Assembly (NCBI GenBank): GCA_032622095.1
Contig: CP136069.1
Coordinates: forward strand, 156,415,043-156,479,042
Source: Siphonodentalium dalli
Lineage: Eukaryota; Mollusca; Scaphopoda; Gadilida; Siphonodentaliidae
DNA: 64,000 bases
Reading direction: 5' to 3'
The number at the start of each line of letters is the position of its first letter. Position 1 is the stretch's first letter. Below the pieces are notes generated by a model. That model was not told the DNA's origin, did not search any database, and saw only the letters and a program-made list of their open reading frames with translations. This document shows positions 51,005 through 62,243 of the stretch, piece by piece. Position numbers and translations under genes: made by a program.

Positions 51005-51862
51005 TAGTGTGTCTGTCATTTGCAGAATGAGGTCCCCAGAGTGTGAATTTGGTGATGCTAGCCCACTGCGGGATAGCATAACTAAATCACCTTCTGGGGA
51101 CCTCAGTAGCGTGCGGGATAGCATCACTAAATTCACCCTCTGGGGACCTCATTCTGCTTAGGCCTCATCTTCTGGTATTAAGTATCTGTTCTCAAATTAA
51201 CATCTAGCAGATCCGGGAGGAATATATAGGAGAGAATAAAACAGACACTAGGCCCTGATTGGTCAATAGCCTTGTGTGTTTTTTGCATAAAAAATCATCA
51301 CACCTCTTCCCTGTGATTTCCCATAGGTAAATACAGGTATATCCATTGGCACAGAAATTAAAACCTTTGTAGTGAAGTTTGAATTTTGTGGTGTGGTCTA
51401 AAATATGACATTATTTTGTTAGTGCGGTTTTGACACTAGTTACGAAAACACAAGATTTAAAGGCGAATTCCCTGCTAGACGGACATGATTTTTTGTTTTG
51501 CATAAAAAGTTTCCGCAAATGTTAATCTTTCAGATTTAAAGAAAATTTTGGACCTAGGATTTATATTGTAAACAGTATATGCTAAAACATTTGCACTGAG
51601 GCCTATGGAAAACATTTACACCAGTGTAACCTATATCCCCTAATTTGCAGAAGATAAAATGCATAATCGAAGTGACTAATGAGTGAATATCACCAACTTC
51701 AACTGCGGAAATTCAATCTGATCATATGTCTTTCATAGCAGTTGAGGCCTCAGCAGAATGAGGTTCCCTGAGGGTGAATTTGGTAATGTTAGCCCACTGT
51801 GTGGGATAGCATCACTAAATTCACCCTCTGGGGACCTCATTCTGCAAGTGACACACACTATT
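51005..51862. mobile_element. Double-hairpin MITE (family B) with ~420-bp insertion in the spacer
   Basis: Hairpins 51022-51155 and 51752-51845. The family spacer is interrupted between about 51210 (aacatctag) and 51628 (cctatatcccctaatttg) by unrelated sequence. Its right end is only 57 bp from the golgin first coding exon. Confidence 0.72.
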
Positions 51863-51918
51863 TACAGGCTTGGCTCTGTATGGCCTTGGTTTGACAACAA
51901 TTTATTTTCTCATTACAG

Positions 51919-52065
51919 ACTGAAAAATGTTTAAGAGTTTAAAGCAGAAAATCACCAAAGAAGGTGGTCATTTGGAGGAAAACAAAAAACCTTTTCCGGA
52001 TATTTCAACGCCTGTAACACCTGGACATGCCAGTCCTGTGCGACGGGGCTCAAATTCGAGTACTG
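51919..52065 (+). CDS. Golgin-like coiled-coil protein, first coding exon
   Basis: The ATG at 51927 follows acceptor cattacag and an in-frame TGA two codons upstream, which fixes the start. It begins MFKSLKQKITKEGG, and later SPVRRGSNSST; the donor is G|gtaggtg (phase 1, 139 coding nt). The pattern MFxxLKxKI followed by a Ser/Pro/Thr-rich stretch resembles golgin-97 (GOLGA1) and golgin-245 (GOLGA4). In those proteins the first ~20 residues capture endosome-derived vesicles at the trans-Golgi through TBC1D23. The rest of the 5' UTR must lie in an upstream exon I could not place. GOLGA1 is favoured because it neighbours PPP6C in human (9q33.3). Confidence 0.65.
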
Positions 52066-52082
52066 GTAGGTGTAAGAACTTA

Positions 52083-52350
52083 TTAACCCTTTCTTGGTGG
52101 GAGCTGCGCTGGTGCAACATTAAAGATCCTGTGCCAGTGCATTCTCTTATACATGTATATGCGAGTCTCCTATATGGAGTCTCGCATAGATACAGTATAT
52201 AAAGAATGCACTGGCTTACAAGGTCATGGTAATATTGTTAGGCCAATGTATTCTCTTATATATGGGAGACTCGCATACTAGTATATAAGAAAATACATTG
52301 GCAGAGGTTTTTCGCAAAATTTCAGGAAGCTCCAATCATGGAAGGGTTAA
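52083..52350. mobile_element. TTAA-type hairpin MITE sharing its TTAA with the next element
   Basis: TTAACCCTTTCTTGGTGGGA to ccaatcatggaagggttaa. It begins 18 bp after the golgin exon 1 donor. Its right TTAA (52347-52350) is also the left TTAA of the next palindrome. Confidence 0.82.
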
Positions 52351-52516
52351 CCCTTTCAGTGCCAAGTCCGATTTTTGTATCAACCCATATTTCCTTGATC
52401 ATTTTTCAAATTTATTGATTATAATAATATATCATATTATTATAATCAATTAATTTGAAAAATGATCAAGGAAATATGGGTTGATACAAAAATCGGACTT
52501 GGCACTGAAAGGGTTA
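52347..52516. mobile_element. TTAA-flanked palindromic MITE (CCCTTTCAGTGCC type), copy 2
   Basis: 170 bp, arms of ~75 bp, nearly identical to 7716-7860 with a slightly longer loop. It uses the TTAA of the preceding element. Confidence 0.88.
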
Positions 52517-52645
52517 ATCATGATAGTGTTATACACTACACTTTCATACCAAATGAAATGTTTTGTTTCTTTGAGTAATTATCTTAATTATCATTCTTTC
52601 ATCGAATGGAACTAACACTAACCCAAACTGGAAATAATTTATAAT

Positions 52646-52908
52646 TTAACCCTTTCATGACAAGAGCTGTGCTGGTGTAGCATTAAAGATACTGTGCCAG
52701 TGCATTCTCTTACATATGCAAGTCTCCCATAGGTATTCTTGCATATATAAGAGAATGCACTGGCTTACAAGGTCAAGGTATATATTGTTACGATAATGCT
52801 TTTTCTTATATATGCGAGGTGCCCTATGGGAGACTTGCATATATAAGAGAATGTATTGACACAGGGTTTGCGCAAAATTTCAGGAAGCTCCAGTAATGGA
52901 AGGGTTAA
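52646..52908. mobile_element. TTAA-type hairpin MITE
   Basis: TTAACCCTTTCATGACAAGA to ccagtaatggaagggttaa, two hairpins. Confidence 0.8.
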
Positions 52909-53021
52909 ATAGGTCTTCAAATCTGGCATGCTCAATTGAAAAGGTTGAAGACATCTCAGAACTTTTAAGCAGTGTGAAACACTGCACTGGGGTGATCCAT
53001 TGGGAATATAGAATAAAGTAT

Positions 53022-53101
53022 TTAACACGTTGACTGCCGACTCCCATTCAATTATATGCAAAAAGTACGAGATAACTCGTAGTCGGCAGTCAAAGTGTTA
53101 A
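53022..53101. mobile_element. 80-bp TTAA-flanked mini-palindrome
   Basis: TTAACACGTTGACTGCCGAC is mirrored by agtcggcagtcaaagtgttaa. This end type is common in piggyBac-like MITEs. One of the smallest TTAA elements in the window. Confidence 0.82.
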
Positions 53102-53323
53102 TTTCATAAATGTTGTATCCACATTGACAAGCACACAATATCATTCTTATGCTAAATTTTAATTAGCAACTCTCCCTGAAGGAATCGTTACTGTTCGTTT
53201 GTCGGCGAAAATTAGTCCCAAACTGAGGAGTATTTGTTCACAATTGTGCGTAGTTCAGACATTGTTTTTCCAAATTAGTATGCTCGGTGTGGCTGGAATT
53301 CTCAGTAATATTAGTTAAGGCTA

Positions 53324-53536
53324 CAGTAATGCTCTAAGTAACTGACTTCTTAACCACAGCAGAATTATGGGTAACTTTTCAGGATTTAGTCGGAAATATG
53401 GCTTGTTGCCATTCATCGGAAAGATCTCGGGGAGAGCTTTCCGATGAATGGCAACAAGCCATATTTCTGACTAAATCCTGAAAAGTTACCCATAATTCTG
53501 CTGTGGTTAAGAAGTCGATTACTTAGAGCATTACTG
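53324..53536. mobile_element. TA-flanked palindromic MITE (family C), copy 4
   Basis: 213 bp, CAGTAATGCTCTAAGTAACT to its complement, TA on both sides. Confidence 0.9.
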
Positions 53537-54629
53537 TACATTCTTTCAGTGGCAAAAGTGCTTGGGTACTCACTGATCAGTTTCTGTAACTGAAATAAGT
53601 GTATAATACGTCTTTACAACATGTGGTTGGATGGATTATTTATTGGCAACTAATCATTGTTGATAAATAAGAGGAATCTGATTAAAATGAAATCCGCAAT
53701 GTTTCTCTTCAACAAAGAGTTTGCATTCCAATCATAATATTTTTTAAATTATGAACACATATCAATATAAGATTGTCTAGATATTATGTTCAGTTTCTGC
53801 TGAAAAACTTTGATAACGCTTTTCGATTTTTGTTGTTTTAGTTTACATGTAAATGCAAGTGTGACTCCCAGAGCAATGTTGTGCCTAACCCTTTATAAAC
53901 TAAATACTCATTGAAGGGTAGGACCCTTATTAACTCTTTCTATACTAAATTCTCATTAGGTCCCTTTGGAAATTTTCAGATAATAAGTTTAACAAATGAC
54001 AATACTGGCAGGTTTTTTATTGAACTTATTATCTGAACATTGCCTCCATTGAATAGGATTCCTTCTGCACTTTTATTATCTGTCTTCTGCTAATATGTTA
54101 TTATCCAAATATTTCCCACCAATGAATATGAATCATTCTCTTCTTGTATTATCTGTTTTACTCTCTGTCATCTGCTTTTATTACCCCTCCAAATGAATAA
54201 TAGACAGTTCCAATGTATATGCATTGAGATATTTGTTCTTTACTCTCCGCAGTATTTATATGGGTGTCACATCTGTGACCATGGTTAGCCTACTATTAAG
54301 TGATATGATCTTTACTCTGAGCTCTCTTGACATACATAGTATGTACCACATCCGCGACCATGGTTGGCATATTTTTGTAAGCCTGTTTTTTTTAAAAAGG
54401 GACATCTTATGTTATTGGTGTGTCCATTTGCTTTTTCCTTTCTAAATGATAGTAAGTCTAAACTGAATGGAATGTAATTTGGAATGTGGGTTTACTAGCA
54501 CAAAATACAGGTCAAGTTCAAATTCAGGTTCCACTTGCCAATTTTCACCAGAGTTAAGGCCCTTTATGTTGGAATTTAAATCAATTTTCGTATCCGTTTC
54601 TTATCAAGCTATGTATTCTTTACTTGCAG

Positions 54630-54715
54630 CATCGAGTCCACGGCTTGACAACAGAAAGCTGAAACCTGGTAACACTGACACAGCTGATAATTCTGATGTC
54701 GAACAGGGATCTCAG
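54630..54715 (+). CDS. Golgin-like protein, coding exon 2
   Basis: Acceptor tacttgcag, 86 nt, donor CAG|gtgatt, ending in phase 0. It encodes residues 47-75 (ASSPRLDNRKLKPG... DNSDVEQGSQ), hydrophilic and probably disordered. This continues the Ser/Asp-rich linker before the coiled coil. Confidence 0.65.
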
Positions 54716-54894
54716 GTGATTATCTTACTTAGTAAATACAATACAAACTTAAATAACACTCAAGCACCTTATAAATAATACTAATGATATTATTTTGGTT
54801 TCTTGAAATTGATAGCGAAAACAACAGTTTATATTCATAGTTTTAATGATTGACTGATCATTGCATAGTATAGGCCTAAAAATATGGTGCCGGA

Positions 54895-55912
54895 TATTTG
54901 CAGACAGCGGCCTAGCATCACTAAATTCACCCTCTGGGAACTTCATTCTGCTTATCAAATTAACAAGTTTTTATGGCCATGGGTTGGCATCCGTTGTTCA
55001 TGCATCGTACTGTGCGTCTGTCCATCAACAATTTCTTCATATGGTTCCTCTGGGTGGCCTCTAGATGGCGCTTACCATTTTTTTCTGAATTTAAAAAAAA
55101 ACATGACTGCCAGTGGCCATCTTGGATTTCACATTTGAATTCATCGGCACACACAGCCTACAATTATTGACAAAATGTTTTTAAAAATACAAAGTTGTGT
55201 TTGGGATCACTTCTAGATGGGAGCTATTGAATTTGAACTATTTTTGACGAAAAACATGGCCACCAGCAGCCATCTTGGATTTTACTCTTTGCATGACAAT
55301 ATTATACTTTGGCACACCATACAGGCCACATCCCTGATCCAATCGTCACCAAACTTCATATGGATCTTTGGGTGACCATCAACTTTTTTCAAATTTTATT
55401 TAATAAATATGGTCACCAACAATCATCTTGTTCTGAATTTGTTTTCAAACATTGCAGCTGGCAGCCAACTTCGATTTTACTCTTATACTCTTTGCACAGC
55501 TAAATCCTTTGGCATGCCCTACATCCAATATTTTTTATCTGATTGATCCCAAACTTCTTAATTGCTCGGGTTGACCTATAGTTTACTTAAACATTTAAAC
55601 TTTCCTCATTCATTATTGCTCCATTGACTGTAATATACGACATTATTCCCTCTCCAAGTTGAGCTACAGTTTCATTGACACTTTCATTTAGTGTCTTTAG
55701 AAAATTTCATTTCTTTTTTAGTTCAATTTCTCTATATCCCCAAATTGGCAGATGACACAATGCATAATTGAGGTGCCCAATGGGTGCACATCACCATCTG
55801 GGAACTTAAATCATAGTTCAGGTCTCCAATAGCGTGAGGCCATGCAGAATGAGGTCCCCAGCAGATGAATTTGGAAATTCACCCTCTGGGGACCTCATTC
55901 TGCAAATGTCTG
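54895..55912. repeat. Family B fragments surrounding inverted copies of the 162-bp family
   Basis: Family B arms at 54908-54952 and 55848-55912, with the spacer tatccccaaattggcagatg at 55735. Between them (about 54975-55560) are reverse-oriented, decayed 162-bp units (ggccatcttggattt, agccatcttggattttactc). 55560-55690 matches the flank of the main array (36880-36990) in reverse. Confidence 0.7.
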
Positions 55913-56094
55913 TCTCCATATTTTTAGGCACGGATACATAAGCTTCTGGGCTAAATGAAAAACCCATGAATATCTCCAAAGATCACTATTATTTGGCATT
56001 GGGAGTGTAAATGCCATCACTATTGTTAATTTCAGCCTAAATTCCTATCCATCACTATTATTAAGCCATCGTGACTAAAAGGCACCGGAGAGTA

Positions 56095-56815
56095 CAGTAA
56101 TGCTCTAAGTAATCTACTTCTTAACCACAGCAGAATTATGGGTAACTTTTCAGGATTTAGTCGGAAATATGGCTTGTTGCCATTCATCGGAAAGCTCTCG
56201 GGGCATTAGTAATCAATATTGTTAATCGGAACTTCTCGGGTTTACTCGGATCGTCCGAAAATCTTCGATATTAATTTTGACAAAGTGACACATATAGTGT
56301 AGTGGCAGGTTTCGTGGAAACACTTTATTGTGTTCCGGTCTCCACAGTTGATTGTGAGAGGGCGTTCTCATATCAGAACATGATTAAGACGAGATTGAGA
56401 AATAGACTGTCAGTGCCTCACTTAAATGTTCTTATGAAAATTGCCATTGAAGGACCTTTAATGTCAGAATTTGACTTTGGCAAGGCATTTCATAAATGGT
56501 CAGAAATGAAATCACGAAGAATTTTCAACAATTGATATATATATATATATTACTATTAGTGTTGTAATGTTGTTTCTCTGAACTGTTATGATTACTTTGT
56601 ATTTCTTGTTAATTGTTGCACATCATTGATAAAATAAATATATACATATAATAGGTAATTTGCTTGTTTGTGTTTTTTTTCAAAAGTGGCTCCAAAAAAT
56701 ATTGGTCGGAAAGAAAGTGGCAACAGAAAGTATAAAGTGGCTCTAAAAATAATGCAAATGGCAACATTGTTGGCACCTGGAAATTTTGGGCCAGCGCGAA
56801 CCCTGGGCATTACTG
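56095..56815. mobile_element. Family C palindrome split by a hAT element
   Basis: The left half of family C (56095-56200) is followed by unrelated sequence, and the family's right terminus gggcattactg (TA-flanked) reappears at 56805-56815. The insert ends ccagcgcgaaccctg, a hAT-type terminus, and contains the hAT transposase fragment. Confidence 0.72.
56302..56535 (+). pseudogene. hAT transposase C-terminal (dimerisation) domain fragment
   Basis: The frame reads CVPVSTVDCERAFSYQNMIK, then TRLRNRLSVPHLNVLMKIAI. The pattern PVSTVDCERAFS..N.IK...RN.L...L..L..I.I.GP is the conserved hAT dimerisation (hATC) motif, as in the ZNF862-like group. The rest of the transposase is missing, so this is a truncated remnant in the golgin intron. 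Confidence 0.82.
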
Positions 56816-56988
56816 TACACGTCAATATTAAAAGTACATGTATTTAGTCAAGAAATGGCTGACCTAGGTACCTTCCCTTTCAAGCCTGCAAATAGTGTGT
56901 CTGTTCCCAGAGGGTTAATTTAGTGAGACTATCCCGCAGAGTGGGTTAGCATCACAAATTTCACCCTCTGGGGGCCTCATTCTGTTTA

Positions 56989-59160
56989 TAGTGTGGTCGT
57001 GGAGAGTTGAACCCGGAATAAATTGGATACAAGCTGATTTTTGTGATATTCGACGCGGAAAAACACCAGGAACAACATATCAAAAATTCGCTCATGGGAA
57101 AATTCAGGATCCAAGATGGCGTCCATAATGTCTGTTGTTATCGCAAAATACTGAATTTCTGCGGTAGGTGCTCCAATTAATGCCAAATTCGTAATAAATT
57201 GAAATATATACAAACAATGCTTTGTCGTAAACCATATCTGTAGAATGTATTTCCCAAAATGGCCGCAAAATGGACAAAATCGAATGAAATTTACATGTTG
57301 TGCAAAATTGAAGAGCTAGTCCTATACGAGTGAACGAACTCTCGAATTATGCGAGGAAGAATGATTGCAGAGTATAAGAGAAACTTTGATTAGAGATGTA
57401 CGAATTATCTCTGATGTATCTCACGAGAGAGCAAGCGAAACCAGGGTCTTATGAAATGGTTAAATCTTGACTTTTGTACGCCCAGTAACGGAAACATAAC
57501 GCAGTTTTTTCTGTACTGCTTATCTTGAATCGTGTGATATATGTCTAATTAAACAGCTAAATTGGATTTAGTTGAGATGTATTGACTATGAGACCTTTTT
57601 CTAGAAGCAGAAAAATGTGTACTCCGAGCAGTCTCACGAATGTGACCGATCATTTATTTTGATATCTACAGCATGAAACCTTTAAAAATTACCTGATATA
57701 AAACGGTATGAAAGATATTCATATAGTACTGGGTAAAATGCGTATATTCTATTGTCTGTGTGTCTCAAAATAGTAGTCATAGTTGCCTCAGATCAAGTGA
57801 TAAAACACGAATATTTCGCTTTTATCACAAGAATGCATGGTGGTATACCCATGAACTAAATTTATTAAAACACGAAGGAGTACCATAGACTATCGTCAAT
57901 AAATTCTAAACTTGACCAAAATTGCCTACATACTCTGTGACAAAGACTGTTTATACCTGGAAATTATATTTGGTTGAATTCACCAAGGCCACATCTACGC
58001 GAAACTTACTACTTTTTCTTCAACCGCATCACCACATTTACTCCTTCTCCCTAATGTTACACATAGCTGCTGCACACAGAACCATAATTAATACTATTGC
58101 GTGAATGTTCAACGTTGAAATAACATCTTAAACGGTGATCACTCGATATTTAGCATGATTATGTGGGTGGTAATGGTAATATATTTTCAAACAAAAATAT
58201 ACTGAAAACTAATAGAGTGCATTGCGTAGCTGCATATTCCAGTTGTAAAGTTGTGATTGAAGTAATTTGAACAAAATTGTCTACTAAGAACACGGTTTGT
58301 TAGCAGCATGAAAATTAGTCTTACATACAATGTGTGTTGTACCGTCTCTTTGATCTGGTGAGACGCGGTGCTAATCTATTGAAGATATGAGTGTTTCTTT
58401 ACAGTATAATAAGCATTGCTACAAATATGTATTGTTTAATATCACCGGGAGTGTTGACAATTCCGGAAATATAACTAACATTTAGACCGCTAGAGTGTGC
58501 ACTTAAATTTCGGCATTACATTCAATAATTAATCATCATGCCAAATGAAACTACCAATAACTGTGAGGCGAAACATTAGTTCGTGTGTTGCATGTCCGAT
58601 ATTATTATTTTTGGCCGACAATTGGATGTTGGATAAGCAGAACACCCAAACTTTAAAGACGCAAATAATTGGGGTTTGACTTGCGGTGCAGTGGCCGATA
58701 AATCCTTCAGATGGATCTGTTTAATGATGTGTGTACCTTTAAAGATATTCAACAACCGACTTGTATATTATCAATACATATTTTCACTCCTATGTGGTTA
58801 TCCAATATGTTGCTTTCTTTGTTGTATTGCTTGCAGTTGTGGCCATTTTGACAGCCATTTCATGGCCACGATTGTATGATTTTCTGTGCGTGTCACTCTA
58901 TTCGCTCCCGTACTATAATTTAACACAAACTGGTATAACGGCGTAATTCCGATGCCACAATATATCGTATAATGACTTGTTTCGAGAACTGATGTAGTAT
59001 AGACAACCATGTTGGACGCCATCTTGGATAACAAAGTTTCCCCACAGCGGATTTTGGATATGTTGTTCCTGGGGATTTTCCGCGTCGAATGACACCAAAA
59101 TCAGCTTGTATCCAATTTATTCCGGGTTGATCCCCAAATTCTGCTTCAACGACCACACTA
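56989..59160. mobile_element. PIF/Harbinger-like element inserted in a family B MITE
   Basis: 2172 bp with ends TAGTGTGGTCGT and acgaccacacta and inverted arms of about 150 bp (ggataaattggatacaagct region). TTA is on both sides (56986-56988, 59161-59163). Removing it rejoins a family B copy (ctcattctg..ttaggcctcatcttctgg). The 3-bp TTA duplication supports PIF/Harbinger. No transposase found inside. Confidence 0.82.
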
Positions 59161-59447
59161 TTAGGCCTCATCTTCTGGGAAGTATCTATAGTCTCAAATT
59201 AACATTGTTTTTAGTTACTGGTACTTTTTCCCTTCTGTTCAGTTTCCTTATCCCCTAATTTGCAGAAGATAAAATGTATAATGGGTGAACATCACAACTT
59301 CAACTGGGGAACTTCAATCTGATCCTAGGTCTCCCATAGCTGTTGAAGCCTCAGCAGAATGAGGTTCCCAGCGGGTGAATTTGGTGATGCTGTGCAGGAT
59401 AGCATCACAAAATTCACCCTATGAGAACCTCATTCTGCAAATGTCAG
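59161..59447. mobile_element. Right part of the interrupted family B MITE
   Basis: Continues the copy begun at 56893: the spacer (cttatcccctaatttgcaga, ctcccatagctgttga) and second hairpin (59355-59445). It ends ~34 bp before golgin exon 3. Confidence 0.78.
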
Positions 59448-59480
59448 ACAAATAAATTCAGACTTGCCTCCCTGTTCCAG

Positions 59481-59585
59481 AAAACACCGGACACGTCATT
59501 AATCAGCGTGGAGCACCGAGACTCTCACTCTGATATCCTGTCCGAGATAGAAGCGGCTTTAGAAAATGATGATGACGACTCACAG
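59481..59585 (+). CDS. Golgin-like protein, coding exon 3
   Basis: The acceptor tgcctccctgttccag at 59465-59480 gives phase 0, matching exon 2. The exon is 105 nt and ends CAG|gtgcag. It encodes residues 76-110 (KTPDTSLISVEHRDSHSDIL followed by an acidic stretch with DDDD). A double-hairpin MITE ends only about 30 bp upstream (59447), so the acceptor's pyrimidine tract lies against transposon sequence. Because it is a multiple of three and phase 0-0, it could be skipped without a frameshift. Confidence 0.6.
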
Positions 59586-59853
59586 GTGCAGATCAGAAGC
59601 CTTGTATGTATACACTACACTGATATTTCAAGTATATTTCTCAAAAGGCAGTCCTACTATATAACTACCTTGCATTATCTGTTCTGAAATATATTGTCGC
59701 CTTACAGACGTAAGTCAATTTTGTTAAATTTTTAGGACAGACAAAAAACTTATTTTTTATTATAATTTGGCTGTTGTTTATAAAGTGTAAAACATGTTCT
59801 GTCTGAAGACAGGCAAAAACACACCCTTTGAGAATATATAACTTTATCCCTAG

Positions 59854-60631
59854 TAGGGCTGGCCGGTATTTCAATATATTGACTATAGTCATTTGGAAAT
59901 GAAAAACCATATTGAAACCGTGCATAAAATCAATCAATATATCGCAACCACGATTTTATCATCTGATAAGACGGTTACAGTAGAAAGTAGCCTTTCTTGG
60001 TCGCTCCGATTTCTTCTCGTAGCATTCTCTTACCTTATTGTTACCAATGACAGACACATTGACACCGACGGTTGTATTTTGGGCTGTATTTTGACAAATA
60101 AACTCACAAACTGTTACAAGGACCACCGTACCTATATGCGTTACATAAATATTTATGTGCACAGCCATGCAATAACTCAAAGACGAAATTCTATTTGCAG
60201 AAGTGACGCTATGGGCGATTGTTGAATGACTGGTCCTGGTAAATAATTTTCAACAATTAATAATGATAAAATCTTGTTCCTGTGTTCAATAGTTCATTAA
60301 AAATGTACCATAATTGTTTGTATGCGCGTGCTGATGTCCACATGCTGGGGGTCTCCATAAGCAAACAAGGAAGTAATCAGGACACCGTAAGGCTGTAATT
60401 CGCTCAATGTTGTTGCAAACTTAGGAAGGAAGGAACTTAATAGAATGGGTGCATGCCAATGATGTCATTCCAAGAATAGTTTACTCACTTACTGCCTGGT
60501 TATATCTCTTGTTTAAAATGTGATTTCACGTTGTATTTTTCAAAAGAAAAATATCTTCAATAAAACCATATATTGCAATGTTATTTTGGAAAAATCGCGG
60601 TTTTTAAAAACATCAATACCGTCCAGCCATA
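59854..60631. mobile_element. hAT-like MITE with perfect 8-bp target duplication
   Basis: Ends TAGGGCTGGCCGGTATT and aataccgtccagccata; ATCCCTAG on both sides (59846-59853 and 60632-60639), exact. 778 bp, no transposase. A perfect duplication suggests a relatively recent insertion. Confidence 0.88.
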
Positions 60632-60799
60632 ATCCCTAGCCAACCTAATATGCTGCGAGTAATCACTGAAAAAATTGTTATACAAAGTTTTGAAAGAATT
60701 TGTTGTCAAGATACGACATTTTGGTGTCAAGACATCTCGCTGTTTTTAGTTGAGTTTTTTCAAAAACTTGACTTATGCTTTGGCGAGGCTGGTGCGAGA

Positions 60800-61400
60800 C
60801 CTCCAGCGCGATAATTCAAACAAACGTCAACAGATTTAATTGATATTTGGTATATGGTTCTGGTGCAACAATATCTAGCTCGAGTTAAAAAACCAAGTTT
60901 GTCCAATCTTTTATACGAGAGTTATGGGCCTTAGTTTCTCTATTTTTAGTGATTTTGATCATTCGCAATGTGATGTCTGTTAGCATGAAAACATTGAACA
61001 AACGTCAACCAATTTCATTCATATTTGGTAGTTGGATCTCTCACAACAATAAGTTCGAAAAACAAGTTTATCCAATTATTTTTAACTGAGTTAAGGCCCT
61101 TAGTATGTTAGTACATTTATTTTTAGCAATTTTATGTCCATTAGCATGATAACTTAAACAAACGTCAACCAATTTCATATTTGGTATATGGATCTGTTAC
61201 AACAATGTCTTGAATGAGTTCGAAAACCAGATTTGTCCAATTCGTTTTACCTGAGTTACAGCCCTTAGTTTGTCTATTTTTAGCAATTTTAGGAGAAAAA
61301 AAATTCCGTAGTACAATAACTTGAACAAACGTCAACCAATTTAATTCACATCTGGTGGTACTAGCCGTGATACCTGGTGTTGCCCAGGTTAAAGTGATTT
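60800..61400 (+). repeat. Tandem repeat, ~150-170-bp unit, about four copies
   Basis: The phrases aacaaacgtcaaccaatttc, ttcgaaaa.caagtttgtcca and gagtta.ggcccttag recur in order. A similar single unit occurs near 39715-39845 next to the 162-bp array. Confidence 0.75.
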
Positions 61401-61896
61401 GAAACCCTCTGCTGTCGACAATTGGTTTGAGTAGAGAATACTCTTTGGCATAAAACGTCCACGACAACAATATATTTATTAAATTAAAAGCTTAATAACT
61501 TTATTCATAACTGTAATGCTTACATTATTATATTTACACCTTAGCCCAGCCCTATGTTCACCACATACAAGACTTAATTTCAATGCTGCCATAGTTATTC
61601 TATTATACACACTGTCAATTTTGTGCTGTTAACATCATTGCTCATCATCCGTGATTATATAATATTGGTGACAACATATAGGCAGACACAACTAACTCCA
61701 ACTCCGATTTCATCAACTCATATGACATATTTTATTACGCGATAGTTGTGGGACTTTGGTCACTGTGTTCATAATAGGATGGGCTTTCTAAAAGGGTTTT
61801 GTTGTATTCATCAGGATAGCAATCCTTTAAATTTACCGACCCATCAGGGACATTTCAGTTAGGGCCTTGTTATTACTATATTGTGCAAGCCTTGAA

Positions 61897-62072
61897 ATAG
61901 TGTGTCTGTCGGCATAGCGGGCTAGCATCACCAAATTCACCCTCTGGGGACCTCATTCTGCTTACACCTCAGCAGAATGAGGTTCCAAGAGGGTGAATTT
62001 GGTGATGCTAACCCGCATAGTGGGCTAGCATCACCAAATTCACCCTCTGGGGACCTCATTCTGCTGAGGTGT
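61897..62072. repeat. Family B hairpins (compound)
   Basis: Three arms: caccctctggggacctcatt, agaatgaggttccaagaggg, caccctctggggacctcatt. The compound arrangement is as at 16100-16315. It lies just upstream of golgin exon 4. Confidence 0.75.
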
Positions 62073-62106
62073 AAGGCTTGATGTTGTGTCATATCTTTTA
62101 AAACAG

Positions 62107-62243
62107 AGGCGAGACATAGAGACGCATAGGATAGCGTTAAGCAGGAAGAACTCTAAGCTGAGCTTGTTAGAAGTTCGAGATGCTGAAAAAGACAGGAAAA
62201 TTCAAAGTCTGAAAATTCAGGTTGAAAAATTACAAGCTGAAAG
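62107..62243 (+). CDS. Golgin-like protein, coding exon 4 (start of coiled coil)
   Basis: The acceptor is ttttaaaacag and the donor AG|gtatgt (phase 2). It encodes residues 111-155 plus two bases: RRDIETHRIALSRKNSKLSL, then a heptad-rich stretch including KIQSLKIQVEKLQAE. Hydrophobic residues every 3-4 positions and the high Glu/Lys content indicate coiled coil. A double-hairpin MITE (61897-62072) ends 35 bp upstream. Confidence 0.68.

Larger units (their letters stand above)
47356..51918. promoter_or_regulatory. Intergenic interval between divergent PPP6C and golgin-like genes
   Basis: The two start codons are 4.6 kb apart on opposite strands, so both promoters and the golgin 5' non-coding exon(s) should lie here. 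I see no TATA box or CpG-dense island that I can place with confidence. The right two-thirds are transposon sequence (48204-48511, 49340-49396, 49430-50093, 50150-50988, 51005-51862), so the promoters are most likely near 47400-48200. Confidence 0.5.

Noticed and set aside
54224..54445. 73-residue frame MRYLFFTLRSIYMGVTSVTM
   Set aside because: Hydrophobic by base composition. No conserved pattern, and it lies in the golgin intron.
59421..59480. Starting golgin exon 3 at the upstream attcag (59461)
   Set aside because: It gives the wrong phase relative to exon 2. The acceptor ttccag at 59480 has a better pyrimidine tract and phase 0.
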